Shown: piece by piece, positions 47,384 to 56,329 of the stretch
Numbering within the stretch: position 1 is the first letter of the stretch
Layout: the number at the start of each line of letters is the position of its first letter
DNA from: an uncultured Psychromonas sp.
GTDB lineage: Bacteria > Pseudomonadota > Gammaproteobacteria > Enterobacterales > Psychromonadaceae
DNA: 64,000 nucleotides
Direction of reading: 5' to 3'
Assembly: GCF_947489755.1 (NCBI RefSeq)
Contig: NZ_CANLFB010000001.1
Coordinates: 1-64,000 of the forward strand
Notes under the pieces: generated by a model
Told to the model about the DNA's origin: nothing
What the model saw: only the letters and a program-made list of their open reading frames with translations
Database searches by the model: none
Program-made: the position numbers and the translations under genes

Positions 47384-49056
47384 GTTTTCTCCTGAGTATC
47401 GTTGGCATCGAAAGAAACACTCGTACCAATGTCTTGACGTTGAATCGTCAGGCCTGAACCATAAAGTAGACCAACACGTTGATGTACATTAACCATTCCG
47501 ATGTGGTTGCTGCCCATTGAGCCTTTGAAAATACGTTCGATTATCTCTTTTTTGATACCTACGCCGGTATCTGCCACGGTTACTTTTATTTTGTTACCTT
47601 GCTGTTTGACGGAAATGGTCACCGTTCCTGGTGTACGAGCAGGGACAATGCCATGTTGAATGGCATTTTCAACTAACGGTTGAATAAGCAAAGAGGGGAT
47701 TTTGATATGAACTGGGTCGATATCAAATACCACCGTTAGTTTATTACCAAAACGTGCTTGCTCAATGGCAACATAATCTTGAACTTGTTGAATTTCTTCT
47801 TGAATATCAATTAATTCATCGCCTTTTTCTAAATTGAATCGCAGAAAATTGGCAAGATTTGCAATCAATTGTCGGGCTTGATCTGGTTTTATCCTTACTA
47901 AGGTAGAGATTGCATTTAAGGCATTGAATAAGAAGTGTGGATTGATTTTATTTTGTAAGGATGAAAACTCAGCCTTACTGGCCATGGTTTTAAGTTGCTC
48001 CATGTTTGATACTTCGATTTGTGTTGAGATGAGGTGTGAAAGACCAATGGCCATTTCACGCAAAGCATGGCGAATTTGGTGTGGTTGGCTGTAGAAAATC
48101 TTGAGTGTACCGGTTACTTTACCATTTCCCCATAACGGGATAATAAGCAATGAATGAAACTCATGTACATTGAGATTGTTGTTAATGATTTGTTTGCCTA
48201 AATCGACCGCCTGTTGTGTCATGTAACTTATTTGATGATGGGCATCGAGAAATTTTTCCTCGCCGACACCCACATAGGCTTTTACATTACGAGTATCAGT
48301 GATCGCAACCGCATCTGCTCCTGTTTCTTGCTTAATAATTTCACAGACTTTGACTAAAGAATCTCGGTCATTTTTTCGAAAATGCGGGAGGGTTTTATTG
48401 GCGATATTGAGCGCTTGTTTAGCTTGTTGTGCTGCTATTTTATCTTTTTCGTCATCAATACTTTGTACTAAGGTCACTATTAAACCAATGCATAAGGTAC
48501 CGACGATCATCGGCATTGCAATTTGCTCAACGATTGAAATAGCTAATGGTGAACTGTTGTTAAGCAATATAATCAATAGCATAGTGAGTGCTTCACATAA
48601 CATACCTGCAGCGATGCCATATTTTGCATAGTCTTTTTTATCGCAACGCTGGTGGATCCAAGTTGCCAATAATCCAGCTAAAATACTGGTAATTAAACAT
48701 GCGAGTGATGTTGGACCATCAATGTCTATCCAATATCGATGAATACCAGAGATAAGCCCGGCGGAAATACCAACCCAAGGCCCAAATAGAATACCACCAC
48801 AGATAATGGCAATGATTCTCACATTAACGACAGAACCATAGACATTAATACCGGTGTAAGTACTGAACACGGCAAAGCAAACAAACAAGAATAAAATAAT
48901 GCTGGTTTCTTTAGGATTACGTTGACGTTTACTGATGATTTTTTGAAAAATCGGACTTCTGGTGAGCAGAAAAAGAGCCATTAACATTAGTGCGGCACGT
49001 TCAAAAACGGCCAATAACATGGTGAGTTGGTCTAAATACAAATTAACCTCGAACAA
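47377..49056 (-). CDS. LytS/YehU-type sensor histidine kinase
   Basis: 559 residues (E. coli BtsS 561). A 5TM-LYT membrane sensor (about 10-200, with GGILFGPWVGISAGLISGIHRY), a GAF domain (about 225-345) and a His_kinase domain whose phospho-acceptor His lies in KINPHFLFNALN, then ATPase motifs VENAIQHG and DTGVGIKKE. Senses an extracellular small molecule, pyruvate in the BtsS case. Partner of the LytTR regulator. Confidence 0.9.
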   Translation of the reverse strand: MFEVNLYLDQLTMLLAVFERAALMLMALFLLTRSPIFQKIISKRQRNPKETSIILFLFVCFAVFSTYTGINVYGSVVNVRIIAIICGGILFGPWVGISAGLISGIHRYWIDIDGPTSLACLITSILAGLLATWIHQRCDKKDYAKYGIAAGMLCEALTMLLIILLNNSSPLAISIVEQIAMPMIVGTLCIGLIVTLVQSIDDEKDKIAAQQAKQALNIANKTLPHFRKNDRDSLVKVCEIIKQETGADAVAITDTRNVKAYVGVGEEKFLDAHHQISYMTQQAVDLGKQIINNNLNVHEFHSLLIIPLWGNGKVTGTLKIFYSQPHQIRHALREMAIGLSHLISTQIEVSNMEQLKTMASKAEFSSLQNKINPHFLFNALNAISTLVRIKPDQARQLIANLANFLRFNLEKGDELIDIQEEIQQVQDYVAIEQARFGNKLTVVFDIDPVHIKIPSLLIQPLVENAIQHGIVPARTPGTVTISVKQQGNKIKVTVADTGVGIKKEIIERIFKGSMGSNHIGMVNVHQRVGLLYGSGLTIQRQDIGTSVSFDANDTQEKTC

Positions 49057-49378
49057 TAATAGAGTGTGCCTCCTAGTTTAGTGCTTGTATGTCTGGCACG
49101 TTATGAGGAGGATCAAGTGATAGTTTTGAAAAAAGAATCAGATAAAAATTTACAGTATTTTAAGCTGATTTAAGTACTTTAACTTTAAGGCGATGAATCA
49201 TTAACGTTTTTTCTGATTCATTTCACCTATTGTATGCTTTTTATTTTATTCGTAACTAAATTACCTTGATTACATATTGATTAAAACCTTCAGGTTGTTA
49301 TGGTCAGGCACATGGTAGTGACTTTATTTATTAAGTGACTCTATCTTATTTTTTCTTTATTCAGATTAGGTTGTTTTT
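49057..49378. other. Intergenic stretch
   Basis: About 320 bp with no gene or structured element that I can support; it should carry the lytS-like promoter on the minus strand. Confidence 0.5.
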
Positions 49379-49792
49379 ATGATATTAGGTTGGATACAAC
49401 TCATTGTCGGCGTTATGTTGTGGGTTCTTGCTATTGCTGCAGGGATTGCATGGATAGGCTTTTGTTTTGGTACGATCATCATTGGTATTCTGCTGTTATT
49501 TTTTGCTCCTCGCATTCTTATTTTCCCTACCGCCTTTATTTCCGTTTTTGCCAATGGTTTTTTACTGGTTGGGTTAGTCAATATTAAGAAAGGTGTGAGA
49601 GATAAAGATATTATTGATTCAGAAGCTGAATGGGTTAAAACCGATGACGATGATGATTACAACAATGGTCATAACAACAATGGTCATAACAATAATGCTC
49701 ATAACAACAATGGCAATCGCAATAACAACAGTGACCATAACAATAAAGAGCCAATAGCAGGGCTTCTTGAAAATAAAAAAGACAAAGAATAA
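49379..49792 (+). CDS. Membrane protein with Asn/His-rich repeat tail
   Basis: 137 residues. Two hydrophobic helices (about 2-24 and 28-60), an acidic linker (DDDDD), and a tail (about 93-124) built from repeats of about five residues, HNNNG/HNNNA. The DNA shows matching 15-bp repeats (GGTCATAACAACAAT variants), so the tail may change length by slippage. His-rich tails can bind Ni or Zn; this is speculation. No family recognised. Confidence 0.7.
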   Translation: MILGWIQLIVGVMLWVLAIAAGIAWIGFCFGTIIIGILLLFFAPRILIFPTAFISVFANGFLLVGLVNIKKGVRDKDIIDSEAEWVKTDDDDDYNNGHNNNGHNNNAHNNNGNRNNNSDHNNKEPIAGLLENKKDKE

Positions 49793-49834
49793 GGCTTGAT
49801 AGTTTATTAAGCTAAAAATAAAAAGGGAAGCTCA

Positions 49835-50146
49835 ATGGAAATAATCAGAGGCAGGGAGTTCAAAGCTGATAAAGCGTGGGGAGCAAAAGATATTGCCAAT
49901 ATGAATGGCATAACCACTCGCTTACATTGGACAGACAAACCCTATCAATGGCATGTAAACGATGGACAAGAAGTATTCGTGGTATTGGATGGTACTGTTG
50001 AGATGCTTTATAAAGAAAATGGGCTTGAATATGCCTGTGTTCTTAATTCAGGCGATATTTTTTATGCATCTATCGGCACAGAGCATGTTGCCCATCCTAA
50101 AGGGGAAGTGAGAATCTTGGTTGTTGAGTCAGAAGGCAGTGTTTAA
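49835..50146 (+). CDS. Small cupin-domain protein
   Basis: 103 residues, one cupin barrel: WHVNDGQEVFVVLDGTVEML, then LNSGDIFYASIGTEHVAHP. The first motif has one His and a Glu, the second a His, enough for metal or ligand binding. Function unknown. AAGGGAAG before the ATG. Confidence 0.8.
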   Translation: MEIIRGREFKADKAWGAKDIANMNGITTRLHWTDKPYQWHVNDGQEVFVVLDGTVEMLYKENGLEYACVLNSGDIFYASIGTEHVAHPKGEVRILVVESEGSV

Positions 50147-50175
50147 TTCATTGCTTCATTAATGGCAAATTTAAG

Positions 50176-50394
50176 CTATAACTCTTTAATGCATTCATTA
50201 ACACTAAGCCCTTTTAAGAAGCTTTGTTTAATTCTTTGTTCTTGTGGTTCTGATAGTATGAATGGTGTTTGTTTACTGTTGGCCGCTAATTTTCGGATAA
50301 TACGACGACGGTATATTGCTAAACGGTTGATGTGCATAAACAGGCCCGATCCTGCAAATATGAGTACACCGCAAATGATATAAAAAACTAGCAT
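50176..50394 (-). CDS. Small membrane protein
   Basis: 72 residues: N-terminal hydrophobic helix (about 2-24), basic segment RLAIYRRRIIRKLAANSK, helical tail. AAGGAG stands 6 nt before the ATG, the strongest reason to prefer this strand over a plus-strand frame covering the same bases. Family unknown. Confidence 0.65.
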   Translation of the reverse strand: MLVFYIICGVLIFAGSGLFMHINRLAIYRRRIIRKLAANSKQTPFILSEPQEQRIKQSFLKGLSVNECIKEL

Positions 50395-50475
50395 ATTAAT
50401 CTCCTTCGTTTATTTATACTGATTACAGTGTCTCATATCATTTTACTTAATTACAATTTTATTCAAGGAAGAAGT

Positions 50476-51354
50476 ATGTCGTTAGCGAGCGTATTACGCT
50501 TAGTCTTGTTAGCTGCTATTTGGGGCGGATCATTCTTGTTCATGCGTCTAACTGCAAATAGCTTAGGCCCTGCAATGTTAATCGAGGGGAGAGTGTTCGC
50601 AGCGGCATTATTTTTGTTGTTAATAAGCCTTTATCTTGGCCGCACATTACTTTTTACTTCCCATCTTAAGCATTTCTTTATTATTGGTGCATTTAATACG
50701 GCTTTTCCTTTTTTAATGTTCGCTTATGCAGCGCAAACATTAAATGCATCTACCTTAGCGATTCTCAATTCAACCGCTCCACTTTTTGGTGCAGTTATTG
50801 CCAGTTTATGGCAAAAAGAGCCTTTGAAATTAAAAGCAGGTCTGGGTTTGTTGGTCGGGATATTGGGCGTGTCAGTATTAGTTGGCCAGCAATTAATGGC
50901 GTTGGGTGAGGAAGGTTTATTGGCTATTTTAGCCTGTTTATTCGCTGCTTTTATGTATGGCGTGTCTGCTAATTATACTAAGGTCGCTCCCGTTGTTGCT
51001 CCGTTTGAAAATGCACATGGCAGTCTGTGGGCTGCGGTGATCATAGTGTTACCTTTATTGCCGTTTATGCCGATACGAGACCCTATTACTTTGCCTATTA
51101 GTTTGTCAGTGTTGGCGCTGGGTATTGCCTGCACCGGTCTTGCTTATTTATTATATTTTAGATTGGTAAAAGACGATGGCCCAGCCTCCGCATTATCAGT
51201 TACTTTTTTAGTGCCATTATTTGGAATTTTATGGGGACGTTTATTTTTAGGAGAGGCTATTGGCCTGAATACATTATTAGGCGCTCTGTTAGTCATTACT
51301 GGCACTATTTTGGTCACGGGATTTTCCTTTAAAAAGGCGTTAAAGAAACATTGA
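50476..51354 (+). CDS. EamA/DMT-superfamily permease
   Basis: 292 residues, ten membrane helices in two EamA repeats: LAAIWGGSFLFMRL near the N-terminus, then PLFGILWGRLFLGEAIG in the second repeat. A metabolite or drug exporter with unknown substrate. Start at ATG 50476, 7 nt after AAGGA; the frame extends to 50428 without support. Confidence 0.87.
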   Translation: MSLASVLRLVLLAAIWGGSFLFMRLTANSLGPAMLIEGRVFAAALFLLLISLYLGRTLLFTSHLKHFFIIGAFNTAFPFLMFAYAAQTLNASTLAILNSTAPLFGAVIASLWQKEPLKLKAGLGLLVGILGVSVLVGQQLMALGEEGLLAILACLFAAFMYGVSANYTKVAPVVAPFENAHGSLWAAVIIVLPLLPFMPIRDPITLPISLSVLALGIACTGLAYLLYFRLVKDDGPASALSVTFLVPLFGILWGRLFLGEAIGLNTLLGALLVITGTILVTGFSFKKALKKH

Positions 51355-51464
51355 ATATTAAGCTCAGTAGTATAATCTGGAGGGGTCTTCTTCGGTTTAT
51401 ATGATTACCTTAAACCTGCTATGAATTTAATGTTTTTAATAATAAATTCATAGCTTTATTACAA

Positions 51465-52007
51465 ATGGACTTTAATTTGCAAAATATATTACTTGTGCGT
51501 TTACGAACCTTGTTACTCATTTTATCTGGTGCTTCATTAACACCTTCAATAATGGCTAACCCTTTAGAATTGTTCTCTGTTAATACAGGTTCATTTTTAT
51601 ATCATGCCCTCCCTCCTGATAGCGACTCTACCCAATATTTTAAAAATCAGTACGTTTCTGTAGAGCGTAAATTAAGTGCTGATTCTGACTACAGTTTAAT
51701 GGTGGGCACCTTTATAAACAGCCAAAGTGAGCGATGTGCATTATTAGGCGTACGTAAAGATTGGTACCACGTTAATGATAAGCTCGTGATAAAAGGCGTT
51801 TATGCTTATGCTGGTGAGTTCTTTTTCGATGCTTTCAAAGATTGTGGTAATGATGGCTTCTATCAAGACATGAAAGATTATACCGGTGTTGGATTTGCCC
51901 CTTATATTTACCATGCAGCACAATACAATTTTACTGATTACTTTGGTGTAGAAGGTGGGTTAATGTTGCCTGGTATTTTAATCATGAGCGTACAGTGGAG
52001 TTTCTAG
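51465..52007 (+). CDS. Putative outer-membrane beta-barrel protein
   Basis: 180 residues. A signal-like N-terminus (VRLRTLLLILSGASLTPSIMANP) precedes alternating aromatic strands (YVSVERKLSADSDYSLMVGTF, LVIKGVYAYAGEFFF) and a C-terminus ending in Phe (IMSVQWSF), as outer-membrane barrels do. Two cysteines (ERCALLG, KDCGNDG) may pair. Family not recognised; size would fit a small enzyme or porin-like barrel. Confidence 0.55.
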   Translation: MDFNLQNILLVRLRTLLLILSGASLTPSIMANPLELFSVNTGSFLYHALPPDSDSTQYFKNQYVSVERKLSADSDYSLMVGTFINSQSERCALLGVRKDWYHVNDKLVIKGVYAYAGEFFFDAFKDCGNDGFYQDMKDYTGVGFAPYIYHAAQYNFTDYFGVEGGLMLPGILIMSVQWSF

Positions 52008-52036
52008 TTTCTAGCTTATCGTTATATGATTTTATT

Positions 52037-52069
52037 ATTCGCTTTAAATAACCTTTATTTAAAGCGAAT
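52037..52069. terminator. AT-rich hairpin between convergent genes
   Basis: Perfect 13-bp stem ATTCGCTTTAAAT/ATTTAAAGCGAAT with a 7-nt loop, between the barrel gene and the hydratase gene. T runs are weak. Confidence 0.5.
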
Positions 52070-52071
52070 TA

Positions 52072-52098
52072 GGTGTCTGTTAATTCATTACAGACACC
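52072..52098. terminator. Second hairpin between convergent genes
   Basis: Perfect 9-bp stem GGTGTCTGT/ACAGACACC with a 9-nt loop, 15 bp past the hydratase stop on the minus strand. Confidence 0.45.
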
Positions 52099-52112
52099 GT
52101 GTAGACACTACT

Positions 52113-52889
52113 TTATAGTGCTTTAAACTCTACGTTATACTTGCCGAAACCTTCGTATGTGATTTCTGTTGATTTAACAGGTACTTCAATTGCACCAGCA
52201 TAAGAACCTGTAATAATCGCTTGGCCTTTTTCTAGGTCTAAACCATTTTTACACATAAAATCAACGAACCAGTAAATGGGTGCTTGAGCTGATAGGTTAG
52301 GGTGTTTGCCATCATAGCTTGCATCATCGATAGATAATTTAATTTCAGCTGCATCGTATGCTTGTGCTTTAGTGATTTCTGGACCAACAAAAATACCTTG
52401 GTTTAATAGGCAATCTGCTTGTCTATCAGCGAAGATTAGATCGTCGTTAGGTGCATAACGGCGTTGTAATAGCTCTAATGCCATGTGTGTTGTTGCAATT
52501 GCCGCGTCAACTTCCGCATTTGTGTAACCTTCTGTGCGTGCAGGTAAATCAGTACCTAATACAAATGCGATTTCAGGTTCGATTAATGTTTTACCTGGTT
52601 CTGTTGTTTTAACAAAACACGTATCACCTTGCTGAACGGTACCTTCTAAAACAGGAGCTACAATAATTTGCTCAGGGTTAAGTGGTACTAAGCACTTCCA
52701 ACCTGCAATTTTTTTACCGCTTGCTTTAACGGTTGCAGCTTGGATTGCAAGCGCATCTTCAAAGTTAGTTGGACGACATGCCGCCGGTAAAGTGCCGCCT
52801 TTTTCGTTGCTCTCGCGGCGAGCTAATAATTCTGATGCTGCTTGTAAACAAGCTTCTGCGCTTAATGTTTGAGTATTTTTATTAGTCAT
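52113..52889 (-). CDS. 2-keto-4-pentenoate hydratase-like protein (MhpD family)
   Basis: 258 residues, fumarylacetoacetate-hydrolase fold. LIEPEIAFVLGTDL supplies metal-binding Glu residues, and KIAGWKCLV and GSYAGAIEV complete the pocket. The family hydrates 2-hydroxypentadienoate in aromatic meta-cleavage or decarboxylates oxalocrotonate. No other meta-cleavage genes are close, so the substrate is open. Confidence 0.78.
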   Translation of the reverse strand: MTNKNTQTLSAEACLQAASELLARRESNEKGGTLPAACRPTNFEDALAIQAATVKASGKKIAGWKCLVPLNPEQIIVAPVLEGTVQQGDTCFVKTTEPGKTLIEPEIAFVLGTDLPARTEGYTNAEVDAAIATTHMALELLQRRYAPNDDLIFADRQADCLLNQGIFVGPEITKAQAYDAAEIKLSIDDASYDGKHPNLSAQAPIYWFVDFMCKNGLDLEKGQAIITGSYAGAIEVPVKSTEITYEGFGKYNVEFKAL

Positions 52890-53274
52890 TTTAAGTCTCT
52901 TTTAAATACAGGCTATCGCCATGAACAGTGGATTAATTATCAGTATATTAACGTCAAAGCGAACGAAAAGTTAGTATTTGTATGACTTTTTAATTGATTT
53001 GTTATAAAAATTAGATTTGAAGCGTAGTGATGGCACTAATGCAGATAGTTTATTATTGAAATTAGGTACTCTTTGGCTGTTTATCTCTCATTCATCTTGT
53101 ATTGAAGCTTATTGGTGTTTTAGCGATGGTTTTTTATATGATTTTGCATGGGAAAGGGGGAATTGATAAAAAAGGTATTTTGGTTGGTTTTGTCAGTGAT
53201 GTTATATAGGAATCTCATTGATGGTTCGCTGTTTAGTTCGTTAGCATCAGTGTTCATAGTCATTGGCGACGATT
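52890..53274. other. Intergenic stretch
   Basis: About 385 bp of A+T-rich DNA. No gene seen; it must hold the promoter of the hydratase gene on the minus strand. Confidence 0.5.
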
Positions 53275-53314
53275 TACTCACAAGTTAAATAATGGTCTAT
53301 TTAACTTGTGAGTA
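53275..53314. repeat. Long perfect inverted repeat
   Basis: 17-bp arms (53275-53291 and 53298-53314) matching without error around the 6-nt loop ATGGTC, 75 bp past the exbD stop. No T run on either side, so it is not an ordinary terminator. Confidence 0.75.
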
Positions 53315-53389
53315 AAGTTGTAGAGAGAACATTAAGATTTTTATCTAGGCATTTTTTACATTTTACACTGCCTAAACAATTCTTTTTTA

Positions 53390-53803
53390 TTACTCTTCTT
53401 CTATTAATAATTGTGTTGCTTGAATATTATGTTGCTGTAAAAAACCTAGCAATTTCACCATGTGTTGTACTTCAGCCGTTTTATCGGCAGCAATAATCCA
53501 TTGTGTTGTCGGTTTTTCTTCTACTATTTGTATTAGTTTTTCTTGAAATCCTGCCCAATCTTTTTGTGCTTCACCATCAATCGCCCAATGTGGTTGAGAA
53601 TGCAGTATATTAATGGTCACTGCTTTATTATCGACGACTTGTACTGCGCTAGTATCTGTTGTTGGTAAATCAACTTGCAAAGACTGTAATTTAATATTTG
53701 CAGAGAGCATTAAAAACACCATGACAATAAAGATGATATCTAATAACGGTGTAAGATCAACCTGCGGTAATTCTGGTTGATTTGGGCGTTGACTACGTAT
53801 CAC
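53390..53803 (-). CDS. exbD: Biopolymer transport protein ExbD
   Basis: 137 residues. Short cytoplasmic N-terminus, one membrane helix (about 20-40, LLDIIFIVMVFLMLSA) with the proton-carrying Asp of VDLTPLLDIIF, and a periplasmic domain. Works with ExbB to energise TonB. Overlaps exbB by 4 nt. Confidence 0.9.
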   Translation of the reverse strand: MIRSQRPNQPELPQVDLTPLLDIIFIVMVFLMLSANIKLQSLQVDLPTTDTSAVQVVDNKAVTINILHSQPHWAIDGEAQKDWAGFQEKLIQIVEEKPTTQWIIAADKTAEVQHMVKLLGFLQQHNIQATQLLIEEE

Positions 53804-54483
53804 GATGCAACTTCCTCAGCTTTTATTGCTGTTTTAGCAGCACGTTTTTGTTCTGGGAAGCTCACTCCTTGCAACCATAGGTTACAAAAATTAAGCGTAA
53901 ACTCTAAACGGTAAGTTACTTTATTCGCCCATAAACCTAATAGCTGTGCGCCACAAATAGCAGGTAGAGCAATTAATAAGCCAGCAGCTGTTGTACGCAT
54001 CGCAATACCTAAGCCATCAGCTAAGTCATTAGGTGTTACAGAGCCAGTCGTTAATGCAATGGCTTTAAACATATCAATTAACCCTAATACGGTCCCTAAT
54101 AGACCAAGTAATGGGCTAATAACGCCAATTAAGGCTAATAACTTTAGGCCACTATGCAATTCTTGACGTTTATCTTGCACCCAAATGCTAGCAGTGTCTT
54201 CACGTAGTTGTTGGCTAAAGTGTTGGTGTGCAAATAGCATTGCAATGCCACGCTTAGCGAGGTTCTTTTCAGATTTTAGTTGTTGGCTAAGTAATTCTAG
54301 TTGTTCGCTTTGTTTTGGATCATGTCCTGCTAATAACTTTTTTATTTCTTTCTTACTGAGTGAGCCTGAACTTAATAGTTTTAATAAACGTTCACTAATG
54401 ATCATCAGTGTTAATAGAGAGCAGATAATTAAAGGCCAAGTCATTAAGCCTAGTTGTTCTTGTACTATGTTGAATAAAGTCAT
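53800..54483 (-). CDS. exbB: Biopolymer transport protein ExbB
   Basis: 227 residues, MotA/TolQ/ExbB family with three membrane helices; LLALIGVISPLLGLLGTVLG and GIAMRTTAAGLLIALPAI are the conserved pore helices. Follows tonB by 2 nt. Confidence 0.9.
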   Translation of the reverse strand: MTLFNIVQEQLGLMTWPLIICSLLTLMIISERLLKLLSSGSLSKKEIKKLLAGHDPKQSEQLELLSQQLKSEKNLAKRGIAMLFAHQHFSQQLREDTASIWVQDKRQELHSGLKLLALIGVISPLLGLLGTVLGLIDMFKAIALTTGSVTPNDLADGLGIAMRTTAAGLLIALPAICGAQLLGLWANKVTYRLEFTLNFCNLWLQGVSFPEQKRAAKTAIKAEEVAS

Positions 54484-54485
54484 TG

Positions 54486-55244
54486 TTAATCCAGTTTAAA
54501 GCTAATAGGTATGTAAATACGGTGTGCGATACTTTTGCCATTGATGGTATGAGGAGAAAACTTCCACTTTTTAATTGCTTTTAGAGCGGCAACATCAAGC
54601 ACTTTTGCGCCTGATGAATCCTTTAGCAATAATTTTACTTGTTTACCTTTTTCATCTAACCAGACTTCATAGGTAACCGTTCCCTCTAATCCTTTGCGCT
54701 TAGCTAAACGCGGGTATTTAGGCGGTGTTGGTTTACTTAAAAAACGGCTTTTTTGTATCAATTGTGGTTTTTCTTGTAAGCCCTCATTCTTTTTCACAGT
54801 TTGTTGTTTATTGTCTGTGAGTTTTTCTTTAGGTGCTTTTTTTGTTTCAGTCGGTGCTGCTTTAGCAACCGGTTCTTTAGGCTCTACTACTTTTTCAATT
54901 GGTTTTTTGACGGGTTCCGGTTTCTTTTCAACTTTTGCGATGACTTTTTTGGGCGTCTCTTTTTTAACTTTTTTAGTGACTGTTTTTTGTTTGACGATGC
55001 GCTTTTTGACTGTTTTTTTAACCGGTTTTTTCGTTTCGACTTTTTTAGGTGTCGGCGTTTCTACAACTGGTTGAGGTTTCTCAGGAATAGGCGTTTCAAT
55101 TTTCTTTGGTGTTGCAAAACTAATGCTAACACTTTGTGGTTGTTGGCTTAGAGGCAATGCCATTGCTGGTTGATCTAGTAATGGTGAAAAGATTAAAAAA
55201 TGGATCGCAACAGATAATAAACCCGCACTGATATAACGAAACAT
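54486..55244 (-). CDS. tonB: TonB energy-transducing protein
   Basis: 252 residues. N-terminal membrane anchor (about 5-22), a long Pro/Lys/Glu-rich spacer (about 45-160) rich in KP and PK pairs, and the C-terminal TonB fold (about 170-252) with PPKYPRLAKRKGLEGTVTYEV and WKFSPHTINGK. Drives outer-membrane uptake of iron complexes and heme. First gene of tonB-exbB-exbD, divergent from a hutZ-like gene. Confidence 0.9.
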   Translation of the reverse strand: MFRYISAGLLSVAIHFLIFSPLLDQPAMALPLSQQPQSVSISFATPKKIETPIPEKPQPVVETPTPKKVETKKPVKKTVKKRIVKQKTVTKKVKKETPKKVIAKVEKKPEPVKKPIEKVVEPKEPVAKAAPTETKKAPKEKLTDNKQQTVKKNEGLQEKPQLIQKSRFLSKPTPPKYPRLAKRKGLEGTVTYEVWLDEKGKQVKLLLKDSSGAKVLDVAALKAIKKWKFSPHTINGKSIAHRIYIPISFKLD

Positions 55245-55314
55245 AAGACCAGAACTCCATACAAAAAAATAAAAAACATGTAACGATACTTATTATCAAC
55301 TAATTCAATTATGA

Positions 55315-55333
55315 GATCAATTATCATTTACAT
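55315..55333. promoter_or_regulatory. Weak Fur-like site before tonB
   Basis: GAGATCAATTATCATTTAC matches 12 of 19 consensus positions, about 80 bp before the tonB start. tonB operons are commonly iron-repressed; the sequence match alone is weak. Confidence 0.3.
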
Positions 55334-55576
55334 TATCTTTTTGTCTTTAATGAGATATTTTTACTTTTATGGTGATAATTCGTATTCTTTTTTTGTTTTT
55401 TAATGGAAGTGACTGACTAATGCTGCTAATTCATACTCTATTAAACTATATTAAAAATGTCTAAGTTAGCCTAAGCCAAGTGAGTTTACAGTTCGTTTGA
55501 TTTGAAATTTAAAGAGTGAGTTTTTGTTTAAATAACCTAACCCAGAAATTCGCTTAAGCTTAAATAGCGGCGTTGT

Positions 55577-55607
55577 ATTGCTTTGCTTATCTGAAACTGA
55601 GGTTAAA
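55577..55607. repeat. Short interspersed intergenic repeat, copy B
   Basis: About 25 of 31 bases match copy A at 23167-23197. Core GCTTTGCTTAT, then AACTGAGGTTA. Confidence 0.4.
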
Positions 55608-55657
55608 TATATAATCACAATCCATAAATGTCAGAACTTAAATAATAGGAAAGTGTA

Positions 55658-56194
55658 ATGGGGCAGCCTTCAATAAAACAACAACGTTTACGTGAACTAT
55701 TAGCGCCTGAAATTCGTGCTTTTATGAGCAGTAAAAAAACATTACAGCTAGCCACGGTTGATGTTAATGGGCGACCTAATATAAGTTATGCGCCGTTTGT
55801 TCAAGATGCAGACGGTTATTATGTTTTAATTTCAGAAATGGCTCGGCATACGCAGAATATATTCGCTAATCCAGTTGTATCCTTAATGCTGATTGAAGAT
55901 GAGTCGGATGCTAATAATTTATATGCAAGAACACGACTAACTTTTGATGCGCATGTTCAGATAGTTTCACGTGAAACTGAAAAATGGGCTGATATCATTC
56001 CTTTAATGATTGAACGGTTAGGTAATACAGCAGAACTATTAACTCAACTTGGTGATTTTCATTTGGTTCAGTTAATAACAGAACAAGGGTTATTTGTTAA
56101 AGGCTTTGGACAAGCCTATAAAGTGTCATCGGATGATTTGGTCGATTTTTTACATTTGAAGAAAGGTCATGTTCCGCTTGATGAAAACAATTAA
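55658..56194 (+). CDS. hutZ: HugZ/HutZ-family heme utilisation protein
   Basis: 178 residues (V. cholerae HutZ 176). Split-barrel flavin-reductase-like fold: LQLATVDVNGRPNISYAPFV, HTQNIFANPVVSLMLIED, and C-terminal GLFVKGFGQAYKV. HutZ degrades heme to release iron. In Vibrio hutWXZ lies next to tonB1-exbBD; here only this gene remains, divergent from tonB. A general pyridoxamine-oxidase-like protein is the alternative. Confidence 0.75.
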   Translation: MGQPSIKQQRLRELLAPEIRAFMSSKKTLQLATVDVNGRPNISYAPFVQDADGYYVLISEMARHTQNIFANPVVSLMLIEDESDANNLYARTRLTFDAHVQIVSRETEKWADIIPLMIERLGNTAELLTQLGDFHLVQLITEQGLFVKGFGQAYKVSSDDLVDFLHLKKGHVPLDENN

Positions 56195-56329
56195 GTATTT
56201 GCAAAAGAGTAAACCTTTCTATCTTACGGTTGTGTTTCTTTTACTATCATTAAATTACACGTTTATTCAGATAGCTTAACTGTTAGAATGCGTCTCGTTA
56301 TTTTATTTTAGACTATCTCGGAAACTACT

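Larger units (their letters stand above)
55245..55657. other. Divergent control region between tonB and the hutZ-like gene
   Basis: About 410 bp, A+T-rich. It carries a weak Fur-like site (55315-55333) and copy B of a short interspersed repeat (55577-55607). Confidence 0.5.

Noticed and set aside
50162-50383. Plus-strand 73-codon frame
   Set aside because: The minus-strand frame over the same bases has AAGGAG with ideal spacing and a membrane helix; the plus frame has no such support.
54694-55151. Plus-strand frames of 126 and 116 codons inside tonB
   Set aside because: They are antisense to the repetitive Pro/Lys-rich spacer of TonB, which leaves opposite frames open by composition.
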